Shown: positions 21,406-32,558 of the stretch, one piece after another
Layout: each line of letters starts with the position of its first letter
Position numbering within the stretch: the first letter of the stretch is position 1
Assembly: GCA_022059125.1 (NCBI GenBank)
Contig: JAEUWY010000023.1
Coordinates: forward strand, 248,001-312,000
Length of the DNA: 64,000 bases
Reading direction: 5' to 3'
Source: Corynespora cassiicola
Lineage: Eukaryota; Ascomycota; Dothideomycetes; Pleosporales; Corynesporascaceae
Made by a program: the position numbers and the translations under genes
Notes under the pieces: model-generated
What the model was told of the DNA's origin: nothing
The model's input: only the letters and a program-made list of their open reading frames with translations
Databases searched by the model: none

Positions 21406-24400
21406 ATGCAATTCACTGGGAGGCCTCTGCGGCGAACGGCGCACATGCCCGGAGGAGCCACCTTTCAGCTGATATGGCTCTTTCTGCTGTGGATGTCGTG
21501 CTGGGCCACGCCAGGGAATGGCATGACCGATGAAGCCATCTCGCGCCTGCGGTATGCTTGGTTCCGTCCTCGGTGCGACGTCGAGCGCACACTGATCCGC
21601 GCAGTCAAGAAACACGAGACATTTTCTACCATGGATTTGACAACTACATGAAGCATGCCTTCCCCGAGGATGAACTCCGCCCCTTGACCTGCGGGCCCCT
21701 CACCCGCGACCGCGCGAACCCCGCCCACATTGAGGTCAACGATGTGCTGGGGAACTACTCCTTGACACTGATTGACAGCTTGTCGACCTTGGCCATTCTC
21801 GCCTCGTCGCCCCCGCCCGACAAGCGAGGCCGCAACAAGCCGCTGGACGACTTCCAAGACGGAGTCAAGGCCCTGGTGGAAAATTACGGCGACGGCTCCG
21901 AGGGCCCCGCGGGCCAGGGAGCGCGCTCAAGAGGCTTCGACCTGGACAGCAAAGTACAGGTCTTTGAGACGGTGATCCGCGGAGTTGGGGGGCTGCTGAG
22001 TGCCCATCAATTTGCCGTGGGGGATTTGCCAGTGCGTGGCTATGAGGCCAAGGTGGAGAAGAAAAATGGTAAAGAGGGGGTATTCTGGCGCAATGGCTTG
22101 GTCTACGACGGCCAACTCTTGCGCCTCGCCACAGACCTTGCCGAGCGTCTTATGCCCGCCTTTCACAGTGCGACCGGCCTTCCGTATCCGCGCGTGAACC
22201 TTAGGCATGGTGTGCCCTTTTATGCCAATTCTCCCCTCAACGCCGACGATGAACACGGGCAATGCGGCAAGGATCCAAATGACAAGGGAACCGAGATTAC
22301 CGAGACATGCAGTGCCGGTGCTGGCAGCTTGGTTCTGGAGTTTTCAACTCTTAGTCGACTGACTGGGGACCCGCGCTTTGAGATCGCCGCCAAAGACGCC
22401 TTCTGGGCTGTCTGGTCACGTAGGAGCAACATTGGATTGATTGGCGCAGGTATCGATGCCGAGACGGGCCAATGGGTTGCGCCCTTTACCGGGATTGGAG
22501 CTGGAATAGACAGCTTCTTTGAATATGCACTCAAGTCGCACATTCTCCTATCCGGTCTTCCCTACGATGCCGAGCATGCTGATATCGACTCGCCCGATGC
22601 TTTTCTGAGAGCCTGGGAGGACGCACATGAAGGCATCAAACGCCACATCTATCGTGGTGCGACTCATCAGCATCCCCACTACATCCAAGCCGATTTGTAC
22701 ACTGGCGCCATGAGGGCCTTTTGGATCGACAGTCTCAGCGCTTACTATCAGGGTCTGCTGGCCATGGCCGGCGAACTAGAGGAGGCTATCTCGACACATT
22801 TGCTGTATACGGCTCTGTGGACCAGATACTCGGCCATGCCAGAGAGATGGTCAACAGCGACTGGCAACATCGAAGGCGGTCTGCGGTGGTGGGGAGGCCG
22901 GCCAGAGTTCATCGAGTCGACCTGGTATCTGTACCGAGCAACCAGCGATCCGTGGTACTTGCATGTTGGAGAGATGACACTTCGTGACATCAAAAGGCGC
23001 TGTTGGACCAAATGCGGTTGGGCTGGATTGCACGATGTCCGCACTGGTGAGCTAACAGATCGCATGGAGAGCTTTTTCCTCGGCGAAACCGCAAAGTATC
23101 TGTTCTTGTTGTTCGATCCGTCGCATCCTCTCAATACTTGGGATGCGCCGTACGTTTTTACCACCGAGGGCCACCCTTTGGTAATCCCCAAACGCCTGCG
23201 AACGTCGAAGCCTCAGCGCAATGAGCCAGTCCAAGACTGGCAACGAGCTCCTGGGACATGCCCTCTTCCGCCCCAGCCTATCCCATTTACTATCTCGGCT
23301 ACGGCTGCTAGGCCTGATATCTTCCATGCTGCGAGCTTGGCTCGGCTGCATCTAATGCCTACCCAGGAAACACTCGAGTCACCTCTGGTGGAGTTTAATG
23401 CAGACCATCCCAGCATATCTCTATCCGACATCCAATCGCCTTCAAACTATACATACTATCCGTGGACGCTGCCTCCGGAGCTTGTCCCACAGAATGCAAT
23501 GAGCTCCAAGATGGCTATTCGGACTACGTTCGATCTGTCTTTCCCAAATCTACCAAACAATCTGCAGATGGGCGCTCTACAGCGTGTCCACGAGGGCATT
23601 CTGGTAAACTCCATGAGTGGACTCCGTCTTGGCATGGTTCGCGAACCAGACGTGATCAAGTCTGGCAACCAAATCATGATGGACGAACATTTCCGCATCT
23701 ACGCCATTTCCAACATGGCACTCGGCAGAGACGAAAAGGTCTACATGTCTCGCCAGACCATCGAGAGCTTCAATCCCCTCGATCCCTTCTTTACCCGCAC
23801 AAGAGATGGCCAGACCCTCGACTTGGTCATCGACGCCGAAACGCACCCTACCACAACCCCCTCTGCCGGCGCCCTCTCCGACCTCCTCGAAGACGCCCTT
23901 GGCGACAACGCCAATCTCTCCAACCTCGAAATGGTAGACGCCTTCGACGTCGACGTCGACCCAGACGCCCTCACTGGCGAACCCGGCTACCTCAACTCCC
24001 TCCTCTCCTCCATCCAATCCCTCCTCTCCGTCCCCGACCCCACCGCCTCCCCCTTCTCCTCCACGCCCCCCTCCCCCCGCGAACCCACCACAAAGCGCAC
24101 CACCATCCCCGGCACCCTCCCCATCGGCCCCGGCTCCGCGCCCCTCCCCGATACCCCAGACCCGGACCTGACCTTCACCCCCGCAAACCCCCTCCTCTGG
24201 TCCTCCATCTACATCCACCCCACCCCGCTCTGCGACGACCGCTTGCCCCCCGACGTCCCACGCTCCCACCAGGTCATCGTCGTGCCCCGCGGCGGCTGCA
24301 GCTTCAGCGCAAAGCTCAGAAACATTCCCGCGTTTCCGCCAAAGGCGGCGTCGCTGCAGCTCGTCGTCGTAGTCAGCTTTCCGGAACATGAACAGGCCGC

Positions 24401-24698
24401 GGACCCGCAGTTCGAGTACGCGCCCAGAGATGGCAAGAAGGGGGGCGGCAACAACAACAACAAGATGAAGAAGAAGAAAAATGCGCACGAGGATATCGAT
24501 TCCCTGGTCCAGCCCTTGTTGGATGAGCTGCAGTACACGCCGTCCGGGCTGCCGCGCCCGAATCCGATCCCGCTCATCATGGTTAGTGGTGGCGAGGATG
24601 CCATTGCGCTGCTCAGGAGGGCGGGGGGCGTGGGGGTGAGGAGGAGGTATTATTTCTTGAGCCAGGGGGTGAGGATTGGGAATTTGATTGTCTTGTAG
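21406..24698 (+). CDS. MNL1: EDEM-type alpha-1,2-mannosidase (Htm1/Mnl1 family, GH47) with PA domain
   Basis: Exons 21406-21551 and 21605-24698, 1079 residues. Exon 1 supplies a signal peptide (core FQLIWLFLLWMSCWA); the ATG at 21445 is an alternative start leaving the same core. GH47 begins at ETRDIFYHGFDNYMKHAFPEDEL, with GIGAGIDSFFEYALKS (~345) and RPEFIESTWYLYRAT (~480), both conserved in EDEMs. The C-terminal third contains a protease-associated domain (~910-1048) with PRGGCSFSAKLRN, interrupted by an Asn/Lys-rich insert. EDEM proteins trim mannose from misfolded glycoproteins in the ER lumen, usually in complex with a protein disulfide isomerase, to mark them for ERAD. Length matches long fungal EDEMs. 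Residues ~760-900 are Pro/Thr/Ser-rich and probably disordered. Confidence 0.93.
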
Positions 24699-25361
24699 AT
24701 GCGGGAAGATTCTCTTGATGAAGAAAAGGCTTGTATGGGGTGGCATGTGTTGCCATTTTTTGGATGATGGGCGTTATTTTTTGGCGTTTACATGATTTTC
24801 ACAATCCAAGAATAGATGATGAAGATGATGATGGAGGAATACCGTATAGAAGCGCAGGCTGCTTGTTTATCACAGGTTTATATGAAGGCTTGCCTGGCAC
24901 GCATCGCATCACATCGCTATAGCCACTCAACCCAACTTGATATGCAGTTGCATTTTTTCCAATTGTGATTAGACTCAATTAAAAGGAACTCCGAGCCTTT
25001 TGATCCCGTAATGAACTTCCACAATAACCCTCTGCGTTCTAGTCCTCCAAGAAAATAAAACCAGCGACCGTGGATCGGGTTTCATGTAGAGGACCTGATG
25101 CCGGGGGTATTGGAGTCTAGAAAAAAGGTAATTGTGAACCGTAAATAAACCATCTAAGATGGAGCAGATGGGTCGTGACGTGAAGGGATGCCGAGGTAGC
25201 CCGATGTCCTAGCCTATATGGTCAGTCAGGATCGCAATACGGGCCTCGGGTCAGGATTAACTCACCAATTGTGAATTAAATCATACCATTGAGTCGTGAA
25301 TTACGAGTATTAAGCTAGTTATGAGCATCGTGGGCACTCACGGCTCACCTCCCACAAATAT
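24699..25361. other. Convergent 3' spacer
   Basis: 663 bp between the EDEM stop and the stop of the coiled-coil gene. Lower GC, no gene. A possible unannotated 3' UTR intron cannot be excluded. Confidence 0.45.
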
Positions 25362-27227
25362 CTACCATTGTGGTCGAGCGTCACGAGTGACGAGCCAACC
25401 GTTAGCATCGTGCACAAGCTCGCATGGCTTGTCCGGGCATTGCTTGAACACATGTGCCATCGAGCACTTCCAACGAACGCAGCTGTCAGAAATATCAACA
25501 CAGTTGGTGCAGGGATTTCCATTGTCGCAGTCGCGGTTGTTGATATAGCACTCAATGCAGGAGAAGACGGTCTTGGGTAGCTTGGTGGTACTTGCAGGCT
25601 TGACGAGGTGGGCAGCACCACGGATGCGGACATTGGTGCCAGCCAACTTTTGGATGGTCATGTTCTTGGATTCAAGAGCTTTGTTGAGCTCATTGAGTTG
25701 GTTGCGGAACCGATCAGCTTCTCTCGTCTTCTCTAGCAACTTTTCCTTGGTATCCTCGAGTTCCCGTTCCTTGGGGAGCTGCTGAAGGAGGTCTTCATGA
25801 GAGCCTTGAAGATCTAGATACTTGGCCTGGAGAGCAGCATGTTGCTCCTGAAGAGATTTCACCAGCTTCTGTTTGCCATGAAGGGTCTCCTGTAGATACC
25901 GGATCCTCTGTGTCTGTTCGTTGCTTTGATGCACTGAATAAGAGAGTTGGGAGGACAGATCGCGATTTTTTTGGTCCAAAGTTTCATTGTCTGCTTTGAG
26001 TGTGTGCAACTTTTCGTGCGTGTCACCGAGGGTAGCCTGAGCAGTGCTGAGCTTCTTTTCCTTATCGGTCAGAGCTGAGCGAAGATAGTCCAACTCCAAG
26101 TCGGGCCTGCCGGTATGAATTGCATTGTTTTCTGCCATGGTCAAACGAGAGAAAGTGGCGTCAAGATCGCCTTGCCTCCTCTGAAGTTCCACATCTTGAT
26201 CGGCAATAGCACGGCTCATGAAAGACTTTGCGGTCTTGCTGATTTCCAGCTGCCAACGCAGTTCCTGGTTTTGCCTAACGATTGCGCCAGGGTCAGTCGT
26301 CAGTTTCTCCAATCGCGATATCTCTTGCTGAAGTTTGTGGTTTTCCTTCTGGAGTTTATCGACCTGGGTGATGGCAGAGCGGTAGATCGAATCGGTTGTA
26401 ACAGGACTGTTGACTGCAAACGCCGGACGGGCGTTACCAACCATGGCCTGTAGCTGCTGGTTTGACTTTTGAAGATCTTCCAATCTAGTGATCAATGCTG
26501 TGTAGACAGGTTGAGTAAGTCTGACTACAGGTCCATCGCCGGCGTGTTGTGAGAGATGGGCAGCGTGGCTCATAGTTGACTCTAGGAAAGATGGAACAAC
26601 GTTTTCTGGCTGAGGGATGTTGTCCCTAGCAGCGGGATTCTCGAAATACTCGGAAAGGTATCCGTCTTCCTGCACGACAGGCTCTGAGTGAGTCTGCTCA
26701 GTAGCGAAGTTCTGGTCCTGAACGAGCCAGTCTTTGGTTCGGGCAACTACGTCTTCAAGGTATCCCATTCCCGCGGTGAAATTGGTCACTTCTTCGGCCT
26801 TGGCCAACTCAGAGGCAGTTAATGGCTTTGGTAGTTTCGTCTCTTCGCTGGAAGCAGACGAAGGCCCATCTGGGACAGCGAGTGAGCCGCGGGACTGTGG
26901 GGGCGTTAAAGGCACACGATTGAAGTTGCAAAGCACGACAGCGGAGTGTGCCTGCGAGGCTTCGGTAGAAATCTCTCGTGCTATGCTCTCCTCGTAAGCT
27001 AAGTGCTCGGAATCAAAGTATGTTGGGTAGTCTTCACCTTTGGCAGAGGGTCGAGACTTGTATACCGGCTTGGCCTTCATCAGGCTAGTGAGGTCCGCGA
27101 AGCTATCGCGCCCAGTGGATTTGGGTCGCTCAATAGGTCGAGACATGCTGGGGAAGGTAACGATCGAGATGGGGTTTTTTGCGAGAGGTGACCTTGCAGA
27201 AGACGAATTGGGTGAGAGACTACTCAT
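25362..27227 (-). CDS. Coiled-coil protein ending in a Zn2Cys6-type cysteine pattern
   Basis: Single frame of 621 residues from MSSLSPNSS; the frame is open upstream to 27428, but that extension is Ser/Leu/Cys-rich and unlike coding sequence. Residues ~1-270 are polar and low in structure. About 280-550 form a long coiled coil with heptad-like runs (VYTALITRLEDLQKSNQQLQ, ISRLEKL, RELEDTKEKLLEKTREAD). The C-terminal 65 residues contain C-x2-C-x6-C-x5-C-x2-C-x6-C (CIEC...CVDISDSC, ~557-583), which is the exact spacing of a fungal Zn(II)2Cys6 cluster, followed by four further cysteines. Such clusters normally sit at the N-terminus of transcription factors. I do not recognise the protein; DNA binding is inferred only from cysteine spacing. 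Confidence 0.78.
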   Translation of the reverse strand: MSSLSPNSSSARSPLAKNPISIVTFPSMSRPIERPKSTGRDSFADLTSLMKAKPVYKSRPSAKGEDYPTYFDSEHLAYEESIAREISTEASQAHSAVVLCNFNRVPLTPPQSRGSLAVPDGPSSASSEETKLPKPLTASELAKAEEVTNFTAGMGYLEDVVARTKDWLVQDQNFATEQTHSEPVVQEDGYLSEYFENPAARDNIPQPENVVPSFLESTMSHAAHLSQHAGDGPVVRLTQPVYTALITRLEDLQKSNQQLQAMVGNARPAFAVNSPVTTDSIYRSAITQVDKLQKENHKLQQEISRLEKLTTDPGAIVRQNQELRWQLEISKTAKSFMSRAIADQDVELQRRQGDLDATFSRLTMAENNAIHTGRPDLELDYLRSALTDKEKKLSTAQATLGDTHEKLHTLKADNETLDQKNRDLSSQLSYSVHQSNEQTQRIRYLQETLHGKQKLVKSLQEQHAALQAKYLDLQGSHEDLLQQLPKERELEDTKEKLLEKTREADRFRNQLNELNKALESKNMTIQKLAGTNVRIRGAAHLVKPASTTKLPKTVFSCIECYINNRDCDNGNPCTNCVDISDSCVRWKCSMAHVFKQCPDKPCELVHDANGWLVTRDARPQW

Positions 27228-27886
27228 GTGTCGGCATGGCAATGATGCCACGCACGCGAGACTGGGAGTCGTCTGGACGAAGGTGTGTATAGCAACGAGT
27301 TCGAGAGGAGAGGAAGAGACGAGTGTGGGTAGAGAGTGTACGGACAGAGTAAAGGTGAGTGGGCGACAGCAGCGCCAAGCTTTGTTTTGGCAGGAGCAGC
27401 CCAGATGAAGGTGAGAGCAAAGCGGCAATCAAAACAAAAACAGGCAGAGGGCTGGGAGTCTCAGCACGAGCGCTGACCCAGAGAGCCTGGGAGATTCTAG
27501 TGTATAGTCATCGAGGAACTACCGGAAGGATCGGTGGGCTCATGTAAAAAGCTTTGCATGAGTGGTCAATAATGTTCATGGAAACCCAAGTGTCACGTCC
27601 CAAAACAACACTGACCATCTCTCTGGGGCCCCCAAAGCGCTCCGTACGTCCAACTAGTTCGAGAAAGTGATGGATGATGGCTACAACACATTTTTATCAG
27701 ACCAAGAAGCAACATGCAAAACACCTTGTCTCCATCATATACCCTTGTCTTGATATGACCTAAGCCCTAGCAATAGAGATCTATGATGCATACACAGCAC
27801 GGGTCAGGGCTGATGAATGACCTACGGCCAAGTCCTACCCCCCAAGACAGCAATGCCGCCTACCAAAACCCACCGCTCGCCAACGC
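27228..27886. other. Intergenic, coiled-coil gene promoter and permease 3' flank
   Basis: 659 bp between two minus-strand genes. Nothing recognised. Confidence 0.45.
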
Positions 27887-29498
27887 CTACCGCCCAAACT
27901 TGCTCAGTTCCCAGACACGAATCGGAGGAAAAACAATCGCTGCCCAGGCGAAGCCGACGTAGTTGCCCATCTGTGTACATCGTTAGCGCCATCCATGCAA
28001 GACATGGAACTCGACCCACATCAGCTCCATAATCACCGACCAAGGCTGCAATGGGCCCGATATACCACACCTGAGCCATACAGAGAATGGCACCGATCCA
28101 TCCGATGACGAATGCAATCAAAGCCGCGATTCCCAGTGGGAGCTTCTTCTGCTCGTTCCACACGGTCCAATTGAACCCACTCTTCCGGCGGAAGATGAGA
28201 TGCTCTTCCAAGATGATGGCCATCCAGATTGACACCCAGTAGCCCATCAAAGCCAGGAAATTGGTGAAGATCTCCGCGAGGTGGGCTCGCCCAGCAAGAG
28301 CACAGACAGTGTAGATGACAACGCCAATCGTGTTCCAGACGACGCGGGGAACGGCACCGGCCCACCGTCCCAGGATCTGCGCATCGATTCCTGACGAGTA
28401 CGTGGGGACGATCAGATTGGCCACCAGACCCAGCGCCACGACGACACCACAGAAGCTCCCGAACCCTCCGAGAGGCCGGTATCCCTCGACGATGAGCGCT
28501 CCCTGGGACACGCCGTAAGCTCCCTCCCAAGCGGCATTCTGCAACATGCCAGATGCAAGGCCAATGCCGAGGACAAAGGCAAACGTGAAGCTCATCGTCA
28601 ATCCCATCATGGTCACGCCGAACAGCTTCCATCCGGCCGTGTGTTCGGGATAGTACACGAAGTAGTCTGCCGCTCCCCCGCCATACGTAATGGCCGCGGC
28701 CAGGTTCAAGCCGAAGAAGGAAATCCGGTGGCCAATGAGGGTCCGACGGTCGCCCTGAGACTCGGAGGCGATATTGAAATGGGGCCCCGCAACACCCGCC
28801 AGGACGGAGAGCACAAAGAGCTGTGGCAGCCACGCATAACGCTCGTAGTAGTGAAAGATCTGGTATCCAAACGTGGTGATGCCCCAGGCGATGACGGCCA
28901 CCACAATGATCCCAACCACAACGGACATGTCGTTCGTGGACACGGCAGACAAGATCTGGCCTGCTACCACGCAGTCGATCATTGCGTAGCCGAGGAGCAC
29001 GATGATGTTGAGCACCACCACCATCTTGGACGGCCACCAGCCCATGATGTACCGCGAGAATATCAGGGTCCTGTTGCCGCTCTTCGGCCCAAACGTCGCA
29101 ATGTAGGCCACGGCCAGGCATCCGACCAACGCCCCAAACACGGCGCAGAGGCACGAATCCAAGAACCCCAGCGCGAACACGGCCGGTCCCAGCATACCCA
29201 ACGTGATGTTGTTCGCAGCGAGGTTGATGGAAAACCACATGACGGCCACCTGCGAATACCCGAGGGAGCGAAGATCGTGTCGTTCATCCGGCTCGACGCG
29301 CTGGATGCCACGCGCTTCGAGATTGTATGCGACCAGCTGTTGCTCGAATTTCTTCCAGCGCAATTGCAGTCTGCCGGCATACGTCGAGGCATTGGGCTGT
29401 GCGCCCGGGTCGCTGGTCGGGAGGCCTTCGCTCGGGGCGAGGACCATGCGGGTCGTCTTCTCATCGTTTGCGGGGGAAGGCTGGCGATCGGGGTCCAT
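27887..29498 (-). CDS. NCS1-family permease (Fcy2/Tpn1-like), probably thiamine-linked
   Basis: Two exons, 29498-28020 and 27970-27887, with a 49-bp intron; the last exon encodes only 27 residues (MGNYVGFAWAAIVFPPIRVWELSKFGR starts at the exon border), total 520. Reading through the intron would give a wrong 65-residue tail. About twelve membrane segments are visible, with family motifs WFSINLAANNITLGMLGP, FGPKSGNRTLIFSRYIMGWWPSK and GGGAADYFVYYP. The clade includes purine-cytosine permeases and the yeast vitamin B6 importer Tpn1. The leader carries a TPP riboswitch (29546-29677), which points to import of thiamine or a precursor such as HMP rather than nucleobases. Substrate is inferred from regulation, not from sequence. 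Confidence 0.9.
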
Positions 29499-29504
29499 GG
29501 CGAC

Positions 29505-29697
29505 CTAGCCTCATCAGCGGGTCGCCTTTGGGGTGAGGGAGCAAAGCATGAGGTCCTTTCGCAGGTTTTACCCTGATCAAGTTCAGACCGTATTTCTCAG
29601 ATCGCCAGCCAGATCACCGCACATCGTCTGGATAGACGAGGGTACGGAGAGCTGGCTGGCGAACACCGGTCTCATGCAAGTTTGCTACTGTCAATAC
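29505..29697 (-). other. Candidate alternatively spliced 5'UTR intron holding the TPP aptamer
   Basis: A shared acceptor GAGGCTAG ends at 29505, six bases before the permease ATG, with a GCTGAT branch-like site just upstream. Two donors fit: a distal AAG/GTATTG (intron from 29697, 193 bp, removes the whole aptamer) and a proximal CAGG/GTAAAA inside the P5 loop (intron from 29571, 67 bp). This arrangement matches how fungal TPP riboswitches control splice-site choice. Inferred from sequence; no transcript evidence. Confidence 0.55.
29546..29677 (-). promoter_or_regulatory. TPP (thiamine pyrophosphate) riboswitch aptamer
   Basis: Read on the minus strand the element closes with P1 GCATGAG / CTCATGC (perfect 7 bp). 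P2 is GACCG / CGGTC, and P3 is GCCAGCCAG / CTGGCTGGC with a fungal-type P3a hairpin TCGTC / GACGA. The pyrimidine-binding CTGAGA, the TGAACTTGATC segment, P5 CAGG / CCTG and the pyrophosphate-side TGCGAAAGGA follow in the consensus order. It lies between a candidate distal donor and the acceptor at 29505. An ATG inside P1 opens a 30-codon uORF that ends in the P2 3' strand, and a second ATG (3' strand of P1) opens an 11-codon uORF; both precede the real start. In known fungal TPP switches ligand binding changes 5' splice-site use so that uORFs stay in the mRNA and lower translation. Confidence 0.93.
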
Positions 29698-30819
29698 CTT
29701 GATCGGGACGTGTTCTGCTACTCAGCTGCATGTTGTCTGGTTGTGGCCGTACTTGTGAGTGCGGTTCTGGTTCAGATTGCAAGGATTATTCTCGACTCCA
29801 AGAGCAGGTCGTGCTGTAAGTTTTGGGGAAGCAATTGACTGAGTATAGGTGGACTCGACGATATCAACCGAATTTCGATCACCCGAGACGATGACTGATC
29901 GCGTCTCCGTGGAGAAGGATTTGATTGGTTTACACCCCGGTCCTGCGCGCTATCGTGAAAATTTGTCGTTCCCCTGGCTGTTTGCGCTTATAGCCATTCC
30001 CTCTCGTCTCATTGACTCTTGAGCCATGCTGGACGGAGTTGTGACAGCATCCACGAGTACCGGTGGAGGGGAAGCTCTGACAGGTACAAGTGGGACCGAG
30101 TGTCAAAGCTCCAACTCGCGTCAGCACGCGTGGGCATTGCCGTCAACCCTTCCGGCGCCACCGGTCGCGATAGTGGAACATTGTTAACTGCATTCATATA
30201 CTCTTAGCAATTGTGATACCAAAGACCAGAAAAAACAAGGTGGGCAATATCTACTCGTGGTATCCGGGCGTCAAGGCGGCCCCACGTGATGGTTCCGCGC
30301 TACTCCACCCCCGCTGATAAGGACTCGATTGAGACACGACGAGCTTGAGTCGGTACAGCGGCTTTCTCGTCAAGACACCCTCACTATCAGGCGTCATTTC
30401 GGTCCAAATCCCTCGAGACTGAGCATCGTCGCGACTCTTCCTATGCCCGCCAGGCCGATCACTGCATCCCCGGACGGGCACCATGTCTGATCCAGCAAGT
30501 CCATGCGACGCATGTCACGCTCCTTTATCTCATCTCTACGCGTCAATTTAAAATATCCGATGCATCCTGCGCCGTTCCTGTCGGTGACATGGCGACTAGA
30601 GCGTGCAACTCCTTCATTTCGCCTAGCCCCAGGGATGGCTTTCCCCGGCTTATCGCAGAGACCGCAGCGCTGGGAACGCATCCTTGGTTCGCTGGCTTGG
30701 TTCCATGGTTGCGGGGAGATGTACCTGCTGCCCACGGTATTTAGATTGCTGCGTGTGCCTCTTCCCACGGTACTCCCAGCGCTCTCTTGCGCCTCTTTTT
30801 TGTGCGCATTGTAAGTAAC
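29698..30819. other. Divergent intergenic, permease leader and polyamine oxidase promoter
   Basis: The left ~200 bp should be permease 5' leader. The rest is promoter for the plus-strand oxidase. A 103-codon frame at 30503-30814 has no recognisable features. Confidence 0.45.
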
Positions 30820-32558
30820 ATGTCGAGTAGTCGTTCTTTACTTTTGGCTGGCTTGCTGGGGGTGCAGGCCATTGCTGCTCCGGCTTTTCAACGTCACGAT
30901 AACAGCACTTGTAAAAGGACCACGGTTGCCATTTTGTGAGTTGTATGCCATTGCTATGTCTATGTGATCCTGACTCTTGGATATCAAAGAGGTGGGGGTG
31001 TCGCTGGGATTACAGCTGCTGTAGGTTGGCCCGTGAAATGCGTCGATTTTTACTCATAAACATTGTTTTAGCAAGCGTTGTCCAACCAGTCCATCACAGA
31101 TTTTCTCATTGTCGAGTATAATGGAGATATCGGCGGACGCGTGATTCACACGGAATTCGGAGCAGATCCAGATGGCAAGCCCTATGTAGTAGAGCTTGGC
31201 GCCAACTGGGTGAGCCTTCAAGCTTGCACCCAATATGACCACATGGCTGATTGGAGTAGGTTCAAGGTCTAGTGACCGAAGGTGGGCCTGAAAACCCCAT
31301 ATGGACATTTGCAAAAGAGTACGAGATTGCGAACGAGTACTCGAATTACTCCTCGATCCTGACGTACAACGAAACGGGAGCTGCCGACTATGCGGATATG
31401 CTGGACGAGTTCGAAGAGTACTATACCACCTCCGAACAGAATGCAGGCTATATTCTGACGGACAACTTGCAAGACCGGAGCTTCCGGGCAGGGCTCCGTC
31501 AGGCTGGATGGAATCCCAAGAAGAACGACATGGCAGCCCAGGCTGTTGAATGGTGGATGTGGGACTGGGAAACATCGTCTACCCCGGAAGAGAGTTCTTT
31601 GGTCTTCGGAATAACCGGATACAACCTCACTTTCTATCAGTACTCGGAAGACAACAACTTTGTCATTGACCAACGTGGTTTCAACTACTGGTTGAAGGGC
31701 ATTGCGTCGACCTTCCTTCGGCCAAACGACACGCGACTGCTGCTCAATACCATCGTCACTGACATCGAATACTCCAGCGACGGAGTGACTGTTTCGATGG
31801 AAGACGGCAGCTGCATCGAAGCAGAGTACGCCATCTGCACATTTTCCCTGGGGGTCCTCCAAAACGAAGTCGTAACATTCAAGCCAGAGCTACCGGAATG
31901 GAAGGACACGTCCATTGCAACCTTTTCCATGGGCACCTACACCAAGATCTTTTTGCAGTTCAATGAGACCTTCTGGGATCCCGACACTCAATTCTTCCTA
32001 TACGCGTCACCCACGACGCGCGGCTACTACCCAGTCTGGCAGTCACTGTCGACGGAGGGATTCATTCCCGGCTCGAACATTCTTTTCGTCACCGTAGTTG
32101 GGCCGCAGTCCTATCGCATCGAAGCTCAGGACGACGAAACCACCAAGGCAGAAGTCATGGAGGTGCTTCGCGAGATGTTCCCTGATGTCTACGTTCCCGA
32201 ACCTACAGCGTTCATGTACCCGCGCTGGACGCAGATTCCTTGGTCGTATGGAAGCTATTCGAACTGGCCCACGGGCACGACTTTGGAAAACCACCAGAAT
32301 CTCCGCGCCAATGTTGAACGTCTCTACTTTGCTGGTGAGCATACGTCTGCCGAGTACTTTGGTTTCCTGCAGGGGGCTTGGTTTGAGGGGAGGGAGGCTG
32401 GTCAACGCATTGCAGGCCAGCTTGGCAAGGATTGTTCCAACATCGAGTCGGGCTGTGGAAACTACACTACTTATGATGTCTTGCATGGTACGACGACGCT
32501 GGACGAGTATAATGCTTTCAACGGCATGTCGGTTAGTCCATTCTTCGTCGCTGGGTAA
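30820..32558 (+). CDS. Secreted flavin-dependent polyamine oxidase
   Basis: Four exons: 30820-30935, 30990-31020 (31 bp), 31072-31209 and 31260-32558, all in phase, 527 residues. A signal peptide (SLLLAGLLGVQAIAA) is followed by the FAD dinucleotide fold LGGGVAGITAAQAL at ~39-52, which is split by two introns, and by GGRVIHTEFG. The mid-region VVELGANWVQGL and the C-terminal FAD motif YFAGEHTSAEYFGFLQGAWFEGREAG identify a flavin amine oxidase of the polyamine oxidase type. Several N-glycosylation sites (NYS, NET, NLT, NDT) fit secretion. Likely reaction: oxidation of spermine or spermidine, or their acetyl forms, with release of H2O2. The 31-bp exon is unusually small but needed for the Rossmann glycines. 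Confidence 0.9.

Noticed and set aside
22748..24746. Long minus-strand frames opposite EDEM
   Set aside because: Shadow frames from high third-position GC; Gly/Val-rich without domains.
31269..31862. 197-codon minus-strand frame inside the polyamine oxidase
   Set aside because: Shadow of the oxidase coding strand.
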